From Candidatus Chloroheliales bacterium (GTDB taxonomy: Bacteria > Chloroflexota > Chloroflexia > QHBQ01): a DNA stretch of 16,524 bases. This document shows positions 4,841-13,963 of the stretch, one piece after another. The stretch is taken from NCBI GenBank assembly GCA_003243865.1, contig QHBQ01000451.1, forward strand, positions 1 to 16,524, in the 5' to 3' direction. Positions within the stretch are counted from its first letter, which is position 1, and every line of letters starts with the position of its first letter. The translations under genes and the position numbers were made by a program. The notes under the pieces are model-generated. The model was not told the DNA's origin, did no database searches, and saw only the letters and a list, made by a program, of their open reading frames with translations.

Positions 4841-6412
4841 TTGTCAATTCGTCTGCGCCTGGTCCTGCTGTACAGCGGCTTCCTGGCCGTCATCGTTACC
4901 GTCCTCTGCCTCGCGGTCTATGGCTTCTTCGCCAAGAACCTATCGGACAGCGTGGATGATACCCTGCGTTCGCGCATCCAGGCGGTGGTACAGAGCAGCA
5001 CTCTTCGTGATGTATATGGCACCCTTCAGGTTGACGTACCTGCTGCTGACGCCTTCAGCAGCGAGTCGGTATACGTAGAGGTGTTGGACCTTGAGGGCCG
5101 CATTGCGCGCGTCTCCAGCAACCTGGCGGGCAACCTGCTGCCCATCAGCGACAGCGCCTTCAATGCCGCTGCCCATCAAGGCAAGGAAACCTGGAGCAAC
5201 CAGACGCTGCCGAACGGCACGGTGCTGCGAATGTTGACCAGCCCGCTGCAATTGCCAAGGGTGGCGGAGCCGTCCGGAGCGATAATTGTGGCCGAGTCAC
5301 TTGAGCCAATGAAGGCGACTCTGCGCAGTCTCGCCCTGGTGCTGATTATCAGCGGGGTTGCTGCCGTGCTGCTATCGGTGCTGCTCGGCTGGTTCGTCAC
5401 CCGCCGCGCCCTCACCCCGATTGCCGCAGTGACCGCCACCGCGCACAACATCGAGCTATCACAGGACCTCAGCCAGCGTATCCCCGAACGCAAGGTCAAC
5501 GACGAGGTCGGTCAGCTTGCTAACACCTTCAACCGAATGCTCGATCGGTTGCAGACTGCGTTCGCCTTCCAGCAGCGTTTTGTCGCCGACTCGTCGCACG
5601 AGCTGCGCACTCCGCTGACCGTAATCAAGGGCAACGCCAGCCTGCTGCGCCACGTGGACGACCCAGCCGAGCGCGACGAGGCGCTGCGCGCGATTGAGAA
5701 CGAGGCGAACCGCATGAGCCGCATCGTTGACGACCTGCTGCTGCTTGCCCAACTCGACAACCCCAGCCCCACTGCGGTGCAGGACAGCGGTAGGCTAAAG
5801 CGTCCGGTCGAACTCGACACCCTGCTGCTCGATACCTTCAAGCAGGCGCGAGTGATGGCGGGTAGCCGGCGGGTCAGCTTCGGCCACGAGGACACCGCCA
5901 CCGTGCTGGGCGACCCCGACCAACTGAAGCAACTGCTGCTCAACCTGGTAGACAATGCGGTAAAATATACCCCTGAAGAGGGCAGCATCACCCTCAGCCT
6001 CTACCGCGACAATGGCTGGGCAGTGTTGGAGGTGGCCGACACAGGGGTAGGCATCAGCCAGCAAGACCTGCCGCACATCTGGGAACGCTTCTATCGGGTG
6101 GACAAGGTGCGCAGCCGCGAGGCCGGTGGCACCGGCTTGGGCCTGCCGATCGTGCGCAGCATCGCCTTCGCGCATGGTGGCAGCGTCGCTGCCTACAGCG
6201 AACCAGGCCAAGGCAGCATCTTCCGGGTTTGGCTACCGCTTGCTGCGGCGCTGAATCCCGAACCGTTGCCTTCGATGCTCACCCCTGGCCAGCCACTCGA
6301 CGGCGATGGCGCGACTGCGGCAGAGTACGAAGATTCCACCCACCCTTACCCAAGCAGCGTGCCGCTAGCGCACGCAGATATGCGAGGCTCACAGTATGGG
6401 GCAGACAACTAA
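4841..6412 (+). CDS. Membrane sensor histidine kinase (HAMP-HisKA-HATPase)
   Basis: 523 residues; TTG start with GGGAG 7 nt upstream. Membrane helix 1 is at about 7-30, an extracytoplasmic sensor at about 31-160, membrane helix 2 at about 162-186, HAMP at about 187-240, HisKA with the H box FVADSSHELRTP (phospho-acceptor His253), N box LLNLVDNAVKYTP (364-377), D box ADTGVG (399-404), F box WERFYRVDK and G box GGTGLGLPIV (429-438). All catalytic motifs are intact, so it should autophosphorylate and relay to the next gene's product. The H box and HAMP layout are of the OmpR-partner class, yet the adjacent regulator is NarL-type. A 50-residue Pro/Ala-rich tail follows the ATPase domain. The sensor domain has no recognised ligand fold. 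It is first gene of the operon and overlaps the regulator gene by 17 nt. Confidence 0.93.
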   Translation: MSIRLRLVLLYSGFLAVIVTVLCLAVYGFFAKNLSDSVDDTLRSRIQAVVQSSTLRDVYGTLQVDVPAADAFSSESVYVEVLDLEGRIARVSSNLAGNLLPISDSAFNAAAHQGKETWSNQTLPNGTVLRMLTSPLQLPRVAEPSGAIIVAESLEPMKATLRSLALVLIISGVAAVLLSVLLGWFVTRRALTPIAAVTATAHNIELSQDLSQRIPERKVNDEVGQLANTFNRMLDRLQTAFAFQQRFVADSSHELRTPLTVIKGNASLLRHVDDPAERDEALRAIENEANRMSRIVDDLLLLAQLDNPSPTAVQDSGRLKRPVELDTLLLDTFKQARVMAGSRRVSFGHEDTATVLGDPDQLKQLLLNLVDNAVKYTPEEGSITLSLYRDNGWAVLEVADTGVGISQQDLPHIWERFYRVDKVRSREAGGTGLGLPIVRSIAFAHGGSVAAYSEPGQGSIFRVWLPLAAALNPEPLPSMLTPGQPLDGDGATAAEYEDSTHPYPSSVPLAHADMRGSQYGADN

Positions 6413-7103
6413 GGAGAAGGGGCGCATCCGCGTGCTAATTGCTGACGACCATGCGGTAGTGCGCCAGGGGTTGCGCGGCTTCCTCGAACTTCAGCCCAAC
6501 ATCGAGGTGGTGGGCGAGGCGGTGGATGGCATGGATGCGGTGGAGAAGGCCCAGGCGCTGCGCCCCAACGTGGTGTTGATGGACCTGGTGATGCCGCGTA
6601 TGGATGGCGCTCAAGCCACCCGCGCGATCCGCACCGCCGCACCGTCTACCCAGGTCATCGCCCTGACCAGCTTCAGCGAGGATGAGCAGGTGTTCGCCTC
6701 GATAAAGGCGGGCGCAGCGGGCTATCTGATGAAGGATATCCAGCCCAATGCACTGGCGGCGGCAATCGAGAAGGTGGCGCGCGGCGAACCAACCCTCCAC
6801 CCCGAAATCGCCCGCAAGATCATGCAGGAGCTAGGCACCCCGCCCACGCAGAAGCCGCTGCACCCTAGGGGCAGCAAGGAGCTTGAACCCGGCCTCACCG
6901 AGCGCGAAATCGAGGTGCTACGCCTGATCGCGCGGGGCCGCAGCAACCGCGAAATCGCCGACGAGCTAGCGCTGTCCGAGAAGACAGTCAAGACTCATGT
7001 CAGCAACATCTTGCAGAAGCTGCACCTCTCCGACCGCACCAAAGCCGCCCTCTACGCCGTCCGCCGCCGGTTGGTGGATGTGGACAAGGATGTTGAGGGA
7101 TAA
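6396..7103 (+). CDS. NarL/FixJ-family response regulator
   Basis: 235 residues; ATG start with a GAGG SD 7-8 nt upstream, inside the 3' end of the kinase gene. The receiver domain (about 11-130) has the acidic pair D17-D18, phospho-acceptor D63 (VVLMDLVMP), switch Thr91 (ALTSF) and Lys113 (LMKD). A linker of about 35 residues leads to a LuxR-type HTH (about 165-225: LTEREIEVLRLIARGRSNRE ... SEKTVKTHVSNILQKL). It should be a DNA-binding transcription regulator activated by phosphorylation from the upstream kinase. Overlap with the kinase and a 20-nt gap to the next gene indicate co-transcription, so the ATP-grasp genes may be in the same regulon by simple operon membership. Confidence 0.95.
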   Translation: MGQTTKEKGRIRVLIADDHAVVRQGLRGFLELQPNIEVVGEAVDGMDAVEKAQALRPNVVLMDLVMPRMDGAQATRAIRTAAPSTQVIALTSFSEDEQVFASIKAGAAGYLMKDIQPNALAAAIEKVARGEPTLHPEIARKIMQELGTPPTQKPLHPRGSKELEPGLTEREIEVLRLIARGRSNREIADELALSEKTVKTHVSNILQKLHLSDRTKAALYAVRRRLVDVDKDVEG

Positions 7104-7123
7104 AGTTAAACCCTGAGGAATAC

Positions 7124-7975
7124 TTGACTTACCTTCTGCTGGGTGACGCCCAAGACGGTTGCTGCCAGCACGTTGCTGCCGTGCTTGAGGCTGGCGGCTA
7201 CCAGGTTAGCATCGTTGCTAACCCGCTGGTAGCACCTGCCCACTTTGGCTGGTGGCTGAACAATCAGCGTTCGGCCAGCCAACTGCGCTGGGGTGATGGG
7301 CAGTCGCTGCATGATGCGCAGATTGATGCGGTGCTGGTGCGCACTAATGGCAGGCTGGCAACGGAAGGCTGGTCGCCTGATGAGCTGGCTTATGCTCAGG
7401 CCGAGGCTCAAGCCGCGCTGCTGGGGTGGTTGTGGAGCTTGCCCTGTACAGTGGTCAACCGCTATCCCGCGCACCTCTGGTATCAACCGCAAGCGCCGCT
7501 CATCTCCTGGCAAGCGTTGCTCTGGCGTTGCAGGCTGCCTGCTCAGCAGGCATTGGTGACTAATGTAGCCGATGATGCGCGGGCGTTTGGCGAAGGGTTG
7601 GAGGTAATCTATACACCGCTGACTGGCAATGCAAGCTACCCGATCGACAATGAGGCAGCTTGGGCGGGGTTGGCAACGATGCAGCAGTATGCGCCTGTAC
7701 ACCTGACCCGACCATACGGTCCGCTGCATCGCGCTTGCGTCGTTGGTGAACGGGTGGTGTGGGACAATCCGCCCGCGGAAGCGGCAAACCTGGAGCCTAA
7801 GTTGCGCGAGTTTGCTACAGCAGTAGGGCTGAGTTTCGTAGCAGTCGCCTTTGCTCCTACCGCTGAGGGCCTACGCACCGTCGCGGTTGAGGGTCAGCCG
7901 CAATTCGACCGCTTCGGTGCGGCGGCGCAGCAAGAGATTGTCGCTGCGCTGGTGGCGCTGCTGACCGCGAGATGA
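7124..7975 (+). CDS. Degenerate ATP-grasp homologue
   Basis: 283 residues; TTG start with a GAGGA SD about 6 nt upstream, 20 nt after the regulator gene. I infer homology to the next gene by matching landmarks: AVLVRTNGR against AVYIRYPGA, TVVNRYPA against LVVNRAAA, ALVTNVADDARAF against TLVTSDPAAAQRF, and VIYTPLTG against VIYKSLSG. The nucleotide-binding Lys of the paralogue is Thr164 here. The Asp of the Mg site (AGIDLK) and the E-x-N motif (FEVNPSP) are replaced (VAVAFAP; VEGQPQF). It is about 35 residues shorter. It probably does not bind ATP productively and may serve as the structural or substrate-binding partner of the active ligase. Heterologous ATP-grasp pairs occur in peptide maturation (for example microviridin), though those two are both active. 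A simple decaying duplicate cannot be excluded. Confidence 0.7.
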   Translation: MTYLLLGDAQDGCCQHVAAVLEAGGYQVSIVANPLVAPAHFGWWLNNQRSASQLRWGDGQSLHDAQIDAVLVRTNGRLATEGWSPDELAYAQAEAQAALLGWLWSLPCTVVNRYPAHLWYQPQAPLISWQALLWRCRLPAQQALVTNVADDARAFGEGLEVIYTPLTGNASYPIDNEAAWAGLATMQQYAPVHLTRPYGPLHRACVVGERVVWDNPPAEAANLEPKLREFATAVGLSFVAVAFAPTAEGLRTVAVEGQPQFDRFGAAAQQEIVAALVALLTAR

Positions 7976-7995
7976 CTTGTTCAAGGAGCAGGGCG

Positions 7996-8955
7996 ATGAT
8001 TCTGGTCTGCGGCGGTCTAGCTGATAGCGTTACCGAGCTGGTCTGCGCTCGCCTGGAGGATTGTGGCTACCCCTATCGCCTGCTCAACCTGGGCCTCTAC
8101 CCCGCTGGCTATCAGGTAAGCTGGCGCTGGCAGGGAGCCAGTCCCGCTGGTTATATCCGCACCGCAGGCTGGCAGCTGGAACTGAGCGAGATCAGCGCCG
8201 TCTACATCCGCTACCCTGGCGCGGAGGAGCGGCTGCCACCTGCGAATGTGCCAGCCGAGCTTGCCCCCGCCCTTTATGCCGAGTGTGATGCCGCGTTGAC
8301 TATCCTGCTTGAGCAGATGCCCTGCCTGGTGGTCAATCGTGCCGCCGCAGGGATGTCCAACAGCAGCAAAACCTACCAGGCGCTGATGGTGCGCGAATGT
8401 GATCTGCTCACTCCACCGACGCTGGTGACCAGTGACCCCGCTGCGGCGCAACGCTTCTACGATGAGCACAATGGCGAGGTCATCTACAAGTCACTCAGCG
8501 GCATCCGCTCGATTGTGCGCCGTATGGACAAGGATGCGCTTCACCGCCTTCCGCATCTACGTCACAGCCCGGCGCAGTTCCAGGCCTTCATCCCCGGCGA
8601 CAACGTGCGGGTACACACGGTCGGCGAGGAGGTAATTGCCACCCGCGTGCATACCGAGGCGGTTGACTATCGTTATGCACGGCGCGACGGTTACGATTTG
8701 GCGATGGAAGAAGCCACGCTGCCTTCAGCAATAGCCGCCGCGTGCCTCAAGCTCGCCCGCCGCCTGGACCTACCTCTGGCGGGCATAGACCTGAAAGAGA
8801 CGCCGGACGGCGAGTATTACTGCTTCGAGGTAAATCCCTCTCCTGGATTCATCTATTATGAACTGAACAGCGGACAGCCGATTAGCCTGGCCCTTGCCAA
8901 CATACTTCATAGGGGCGCGGTAAGGTTATACCGTTTCGCTACGTCGTTGGTGTAA
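7996..8955 (+). CDS. RimK-like ATP-grasp ligase
   Basis: 319 residues from ATG 7996, which has AAGGAG 7 nt upstream and begins with the family-like MILVCGG; an in-frame ATG at 7972 overlapping the previous stop (ATGA) is possible but has no SD. The N-terminal pre-ATP-grasp domain is at about 1-115 (AVYIRYPG; CLVVNRAAAGM). The ATP-grasp fold is at about 120-310, with Lys165 in EVIYKSLSG, QAFIPGDNVRVHTVG for the adenine/strand region, and Mg ligands D265 (AGIDLK), E278 and N280 (CFEVNPSPG). The family joins a carboxylate to an amine through an acyl phosphate. Closest recalled relatives are RimK-like and MvdD/SAV_5884-type ribosomal-peptide maturases. Substrate unknown; no precursor peptide lies in the operon. 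Last gene of the four-gene operon, followed by a hairpin. Confidence 0.85.
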   Translation: MILVCGGLADSVTELVCARLEDCGYPYRLLNLGLYPAGYQVSWRWQGASPAGYIRTAGWQLELSEISAVYIRYPGAEERLPPANVPAELAPALYAECDAALTILLEQMPCLVVNRAAAGMSNSSKTYQALMVRECDLLTPPTLVTSDPAAAQRFYDEHNGEVIYKSLSGIRSIVRRMDKDALHRLPHLRHSPAQFQAFIPGDNVRVHTVGEEVIATRVHTEAVDYRYARRDGYDLAMEEATLPSAIAAACLKLARRLDLPLAGIDLKETPDGEYYCFEVNPSPGFIYYELNSGQPISLALANILHRGAVRLYRFATSLV

Positions 8956-8956
8956 A

Positions 8957-8989
8957 ACGGATGGGCGCGATGAATCTGCGCCCATCCGT
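8957..8989 (+). terminator. Hairpin at the end of the kinase/ATP-grasp operon
   Basis: A perfect 12-bp stem, ACGGATGGGCGC (8957-8968) with its complement at 8978-8989, and a 9-nt loop, immediately after the stop codon. The following T tract is poor, so termination may be partial or the stem may mainly protect the 3' end. It shares the GGGCGC...GCGCCC core of the dispersed hairpins. Confidence 0.65.
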
Positions 8990-9026
8990 ATGATAATTCC
9001 ATCCTTGCCTAATTGGTATCAGCAGA

Positions 9027-9055
9027 TTGACAACGTTATGGCCTTATGCTATCTT
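9027..9055 (+). promoter_or_regulatory. Promoter of the STAND/TPR gene
   Basis: TTGACA (9027-9032), a 17-nt spacer and TATCTT (9050-9055) preceded by TGC. The predicted start of transcription, near 9062, leaves about 35 nt to the GTG at 9097 and makes the upstream TTG at 9067 unlikely as a start. Confidence 0.8.
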
Positions 9056-9096
9056 TGCGCCACTGATTGCTCTGCTTGATGCAAGGAGGCGAGGCT

Positions 9097-11229
9097 GTGT
9101 CGGAGCTATTGACCAAAGCGACGCGCGCCGGTAACCTGCCAACCCCACCCACTCTCTTCATTGGCCGTGAGCGGGAACTCGCGGCCATTATCGAATTGCT
9201 GCGCCTGCCCACAGTGCGGCTGCTGACCCTGACTGGGCCGGGCGGCACCGGCAAGACGCGGCTAAGTCTTGAGGCTGCCGCGCGGACGGCTGGCGAGTTT
9301 GCCGATGGCGTCTACTTTGTGCCACTGGAGAATATCAGCGACCCGGCCCTGGTCGCCCCGGCAATCGGCATTGCCTTCGCAGTGCATGAGGCTGCTGGTC
9401 AGAGCCTGCTCGACAAGTTGAAAGAGCGGCTGTCGGACAGGCAGATCCTGCTCGTCCTTGATGACTTCGAGCAGGTTGCCGCGGCAGCCAGCCTGGTTGC
9501 CGAGTTGCTCAAGGCTGCACTGCGCCTGAAGGTGCTAGCCAGCAGCCGGGTTGCGCTACACATCTATGGTGAGCAAGAATACGCGGTGCCGCCGTTCAGC
9601 CTGCCCGACATCGAACACCTGCCGCCACTACATCAACTGGCGCAGAACCAGGCGGTGGCCCTATTCGTTGCGCGGGCGAGGGCGGCCAAGTCAACCTTCG
9701 CCCTGACTAAGGAGAACGCCGCAGCGGTGGCTGAGATCTGCGTGCGGCTCGACGGGTTGCCGCTGGCGATCGAGCTGGCCGCCTCACGCATCAAGCTGTT
9801 GACGCCAGCGGCGATCCTGGCGCGGCTGACCGGCCACTACGGCCAGAGTTCGCTGCAACTGTTGGCGGGCGGCGCTCGCGATTTGCCTGCCCGCCAGCAG
9901 ACGCTCAGGGGTGCGATTGATTGGAGCTATAACCTGCTTGATGATAGAGACAAGGCTTTGTTTGCGCGGCTGGCAGTCTTCATGGGCAGCTGCACCATCG
10001 AGGCTGCCGAGTATGTCTGCAACCAGGACGGTGGGTTGGACGTGCTGAATGGCCTAGCCTCGCTGGTAGACAAGAGCCTGCTGCGCCAAATCGAACCTCC
10101 TCCTCCTAAGCAGGGGGAGGGTGAGGAGCCGAGTTTCGTGATGCTGACCACTATCCGCGAACACGCGCTCGACCAGTTGCGCGAACGCGGGGAGTTGGAT
10201 GCGATGCTGGCGCGTCATGCCAGCTACTACCTCGACCTGGCGGAACGCGCCGACCCAGAGCTACTCGGCCCCCAACAGGCCGTTTGGCTGGACCGGCTGG
10301 AGCAGGAACACGATAACATCAGGGCGGCGCTCAGTTGGCTGGTCTTGCACGCACCCGAATCTGCTGCGCGACTGGCGGTGGCGGTGTGGCGCTTTTGGCA
10401 GCTACATGGTCATCTAACAGAAGGGCGAAGCTGGCTCACTACTATTCTGGAGCAAAGCAGGGACATGGCAACTCCAGAGCGGGCTAGGATGCTGATCGCC
10501 GCTGGGGCGCTGGCTTATCGTCAGGGCGACTATAGCGCGGCGCGGTCGTTTCTGGAGCAGAGCCTGGCTATTGGCCGTACATTGAAGAGCCAGCAGGCGA
10601 TCGCTGTGGCTCTGGGTTCACTGGGGAATGTTGCCGCTACGCTTGGTGATTACGATACTGCGCGAATGCACCTTGAGGAATGTCTGGCGATTAACAAAGA
10701 TTTGGGCGACCATCGGGGTGTCGCTAATATGTTGAGCAGTCTAGGGAGTATGGCGCTTGAGCGAGGTGATTATGATACGGCAAAGCCACTTTATGAGCAG
10801 AGCCTACAGATGATGAAGGAGTTGGGGAGCAAATCTGATATCGCTAACTCGTTCAGCATCCTGGGGAGCATCGAACTTAAGCAGGCTAATCATCCAGTCG
10901 CCGATGCCATGATCAAGGAGAGTCTGGCGCTGCGCGCCGAGTTGAGCGATAGGGTGGGCATTGCTGACTCACTGGGCAGGCTTGCCCACCTGGCTACTGA
11001 ACAGGGTGAGATGGCGCGGGCAGCACGTCTGTTTGGCGCGGCGGAAGCGTTGCGCCAGTTTGTCGGCGTTCCGCTTGAGCCGATTGAGAGTGCCGATTAC
11101 GAGTACTATGAAGCAGCTGCCCGTGCCAACATATCGGAATCAGCTTTCACCAAAGCTTGGCTGGAGGGGCAGGCGTTCAGCTTGGAGCAAGCAGTCGAGT
11201 ACGGGCTGGCGAAATCGGCGGCTACCTGA
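9097..11229 (+). CDS. STAND (AfsR/LuxR-type) ATPase with C-terminal TPRs, no DNA-binding domain
   Basis: 710 residues from GTG 9097, with AAGGAGG 7 nt upstream. NB-ARC-type ATPase: Walker A GPGGTGKT (47-54), Walker B LLVLDDFE (118-125), the SSR sensor (149-151) and GLPLA (220-224). A winged-helix-like region follows ([22 protein letters not shown], then LVDKSLL). A helical region leads into TPRs at about 465-650 (for example [23 protein letters not shown]). This is the C-terminal part of AfsR/LuxR-type regulators, but the usual SARP, LuxR HTH or kinase domain is missing at both ends. It is therefore a stand-alone signal-transducing ATPase that may need a partner effector. Cytoplasmic. Own promoter. 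A short hairpin repeat encodes the odd [12 protein letters not shown] stretch at 334-345. Convergent with the next gene, 18 nt between stops and no terminator seen. Confidence 0.85.
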   Translation: MSELLTKATRAGNLPTPPTLFIGRERELAAIIELLRLPTVRLLTLTGPGGTGKTRLSLEAAARTAGEFADGVYFVPLENISDPALVAPAIGIAFAVHEAAGQSLLDKLKERLSDRQILLVLDDFEQVAAAASLVAELLKAALRLKVLASSRVALHIYGEQEYAVPPFSLPDIEHLPPLHQLAQNQAVALFVARARAAKSTFALTKENAAAVAEICVRLDGLPLAIELAASRIKLLTPAAILARLTGHYGQSSLQLLAGGARDLPARQQTLRGAIDWSYNLLDDRDKALFARLAVFMGSCTIEAAEYVCNQDGGLDVLNGLASLVDKSLLRQIEPPPPKQGEGEEPSFVMLTTIREHALDQLRERGELDAMLARHASYYLDLAERADPELLGPQQAVWLDRLEQEHDNIRAALSWLVLHAPESAARLAVAVWRFWQLHGHLTEGRSWLTTILEQSRDMATPERARMLIAAGALAYRQGDYSAARSFLEQSLAIGRTLKSQQAIAVALGSLGNVAATLGDYDTARMHLEECLAINKDLGDHRGVANMLSSLGSMALERGDYDTAKPLYEQSLQMMKELGSKSDIANSFSILGSIELKQANHPVADAMIKESLALRAELSDRVGIADSLGRLAHLATEQGEMARAARLFGAAEALRQFVGVPLEPIESADYEYYEAAARANISESAFTKAWLEGQAFSLEQAVEYGLAKSAAT
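10098..10121. repeat. Hairpin repeat inside the STAND gene
   Basis: TCCTCCTCCT (10098-10107) pairs with AGGGGGAGGG (10112-10121), two T-G wobbles and the loop AAGC. It encodes a Pro-rich/acidic stretch between LLRQIE and [12 protein letters not shown], a place where relatives usually have a short variable loop. It looks like an in-frame insertion of a small dispersed repeat. Confidence 0.5.
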
Positions 11230-11247
11230 GCTACAGGCCTGCCGCTT

Positions 11248-11562
11248 CTACGTGTCTTCGGCGAGCAACCCGGCTAGGCGCTGAATAATTGCAACAATAG
11301 TCTGTTGCATTTCCAGTTCTGACACCGACATGGAGTTGTCCTGGCTGTCTTTACACTGCTTATATTGCGGGCCGGTGTATTGGCTGCAGTCAATCTCACG
11401 AGTCTTATGGAGCGCACTCCGCTCTAGATCCTCCTCAAGCTTCTTAACTTTGTGGAGAATATCTTTCAGCGCCCTAACGTGTTCGTTCGCTGATTGGTCC
11501 GAACTCGCCCCTACAGCCGGTCTATCCTCGGGTCGGATGTAGCTTTCTTTAGATTGATCCAT
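11248..11562 (-). CDS. Small charged hypothetical protein
   Basis: 104 residues from ATG 11560-11562, chosen for its CGGAGGT SD 7 nt upstream and because the promoter -10 lies at 11594-11599, which excludes the upstream in-frame start. The N-terminal 25 residues are polar and probably disordered. Residues about 26-52 are a highly charged amphipathic helix with coiled-coil character (ALKDILHKVKKLEEDLERSA). Cys59 and Cys70 flank a short Tyr/Gln-rich segment, and residues 80-101 form a second helix (MQQTIVAIIQRLAGLL). No signal peptide or membrane segment, and no family recognised. It is transcribed from within the 3' end of the malate dehydrogenase gene. Confidence 0.65.
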   Translation of the reverse strand: MDQSKESYIRPEDRPAVGASSDQSANEHVRALKDILHKVKKLEEDLERSALHKTREIDCSQYTGPQYKQCKDSQDNSMSVSELEMQQTIVAIIQRLAGLLAEDT

Positions 11563-11593
11563 GGTTGTGACCTCCGATCTTGGTGATGGTCGG

Positions 11594-12629
<1,036 letters not shown>

Positions 12630-12656
12630 CTAGCTTTGTAGTTGCTAAGTCGGCCA

Positions 12657-12720
12657 GGGCGCAATGAATTGCGCCCATACAAGTACGAAACCTATGTAGG
12701 GGCGTGATTTATCACGCCCC
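12657..12720. repeat. Two adjacent GGGCG-type hairpins
   Basis: GGGCGCAAT (12657-12665) is the exact complement of 12668-12676, with a 2-nt centre. GGGGCGTGAT (12699-12708) is the exact complement of 12711-12720, also with a 2-nt centre. They occupy the gap between the deacetylase stop and the mdh promoter, and belong to the same dispersed class as 2220 and 2878. They may also define the 3' end of the deacetylase mRNA. Confidence 0.75.
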
Positions 12721-12741
12721 GAGTGCCGACTCGTCAAGCGA

Positions 12742-13812
12742 TTACTTCAACCCATGCAGCCGCTCGACCTCGGCCACCAGCTGATCAATGTTCGGCGCTT
12801 CCGCCGCCCAGACCGGCACAAACCTCTCCTCGTCAATGTTACGTTGCTCGTCAATCGCTTTCGGCAGCGGCAAGCCGTTGAGCGCGAACAGGGTTGCTGC
12901 TACACTATCGCCGAGGGCGCTCAGGTTGTAGCCGCCCTCCAGCACGGCCAGCACCCGCCCATCGCAGTGCTGTGCATCAATCTCGCGTACGATTGAGGCC
13001 AACTGGTGGTAGCCCCTCGCGGTCAGGTTCATGTAGGCAATCGGGTCGGCGCGATGGGCGTCATATCCCGCAGAGATGATTACAAGCTGGGGACGGTAGC
13101 GGGTGGCAGCAGGGGCGAGGATGTCGCGCCAGACTTGTAGGTAGCCATCATCGCCCACGCCATGCGGCAGGGGAATGTTCAGGGTGTAGCCCCGCCCCGC
13201 GCCGCTGCCCCGCTCGTGCATCCCGCCGGAGCCGGGATAGAAGGGATACTCGTGGGCGCTGAAATACAGCACACGCGGGTCGCGGTAGAAGATGTCCTGG
13301 GTGCCGTTACCGTGATGCACATCCCAGTCCACTATCAGCACGCGCTCGATGCCGTTCGCCAGCGCGTGCGCTGCCGCCACCGCCGCGTTGTTGAAGATGC
13401 AAAAGCCGCCCGCATGGTTAGCGTTGGCGTGATGGCCGGGCGGGCGGGCGATGGCGAAGGCGGTCTGGCGTGCGCCGCTGAGGAGCAGGTCAACCCCCAG
13501 CACCGCCGCGCCCGCCGCCTTCAGCGCGGCAGCCCATGAGTGCGGCGAGATGACGGTATCAATGTCCATCCAGCGCCCGCCCATGCCCGAGATGCTCTCC
13601 ACCTGCCTGATGTAGTCGGCGTCATGAACACGGGCAAGCTGTTCGATAGTGGCATCGGGAGGGGCCAGGTAGTCGCCCGCCTCGGCCAGATGATAGCGGG
13701 TCAGTGCGTCGAGGATTGCAGCCAGCCGCTGCGGTCGCTCGACGTGAGCACCGCCAGTGTCGTGTTCGAGGCAGATGGGGTCGTAGATCAGCGCGGTTTC
13801 GAGTTGGCTCAT
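12742..13812 (-). CDS. Class II histone-deacetylase-like / AcuC-type zinc amidohydrolase
   Basis: 356 residues from ATG 13810-13812 (MSQLETALIYDPICLEHDTG); the open frame extends upstream but the promoter lies in it. It is a zinc-dependent deacetylase fold acting on acetylated lysines or polyamines (HDAC, acetylpolyamine amidohydrolase and AcuC family). Seen: HVERPQRL near the start, RPPGHHA (123-129) with the His127-His128 charge-relay pair, DWDVHHGNG (162-170) with zinc ligands Asp164 and His166, the third ligand Asp251 in SAGYDAH, and EGGY with Tyr295. All catalytic residues are intact. The substrate is not deducible; no acs or acuA gene is nearby. There is no SD in front of the ATG and the promoter places transcription start at or next to the A of ATG, so it is probably leaderless. 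Confidence 0.92.
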   Translation of the reverse strand: MSQLETALIYDPICLEHDTGGAHVERPQRLAAILDALTRYHLAEAGDYLAPPDATIEQLARVHDADYIRQVESISGMGGRWMDIDTVISPHSWAAALKAAGAAVLGVDLLLSGARQTAFAIARPPGHHANANHAGGFCIFNNAAVAAAHALANGIERVLIVDWDVHHGNGTQDIFYRDPRVLYFSAHEYPFYPGSGGMHERGSGAGRGYTLNIPLPHGVGDDGYLQVWRDILAPAATRYRPQLVIISAGYDAHRADPIAYMNLTARGYHQLASIVREIDAQHCDGRVLAVLEGGYNLSALGDSVAATLFALNGLPLPKAIDEQRNIDEERFVPVWAAEAPNIDQLVAEVERLHGLK

Positions 13813-13818
13813 GAGGGC

Positions 13819-13848
13819 AGTATATGATGATCGCGGTTGAGGTGTCAA
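13819..13848 (-). promoter_or_regulatory. Promoter of the deacetylase gene (leaderless)
   Basis: On the minus strand TTGACA (13843-13848), an 18-nt spacer and TATACT (13819-13824). The -10 ends only 6 nt before the ATG, so transcription is expected to start at about 13812, the first base of the codon. Confidence 0.75.
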
Positions 13849-13873
13849 CTCACAGCTAATGGAACGCGCAGAT

Positions 13874-13902
13874 TTGTCGCTGCGCCAGCCAGATGTTATA
13901 AT
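13874..13902 (+). promoter_or_regulatory. Promoter of the YbhN/AglD-type gene
   Basis: TTGTCG (13874-13879), a 17-nt spacer and TATAAT (13897-13902) preceded by TGT. It is divergent from the deacetylase promoter, with the two -35 boxes 25 nt apart. The predicted leader to TTG 13964 is about 55 nt. Confidence 0.75.
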
Positions 13903-13963
13903 AGCGGGGCGCGGACGCATCCTCGCACGCTGTGATGTCAAACTTTTGCGCGAAGGAGCAACA

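Noticed and set aside
5512..5991. 159-codon minus-strand frame opposite the histidine kinase
   Set aside because: Ser/Arg-rich translation typical of antisense reading; the plus strand has all kinase boxes here.
13859..13963. N-terminal extension of the YbhN/AglD-type protein
   Set aside because: Contains the -35 and -10 boxes of the gene's own promoter; TTG 13964 has a strong SD.
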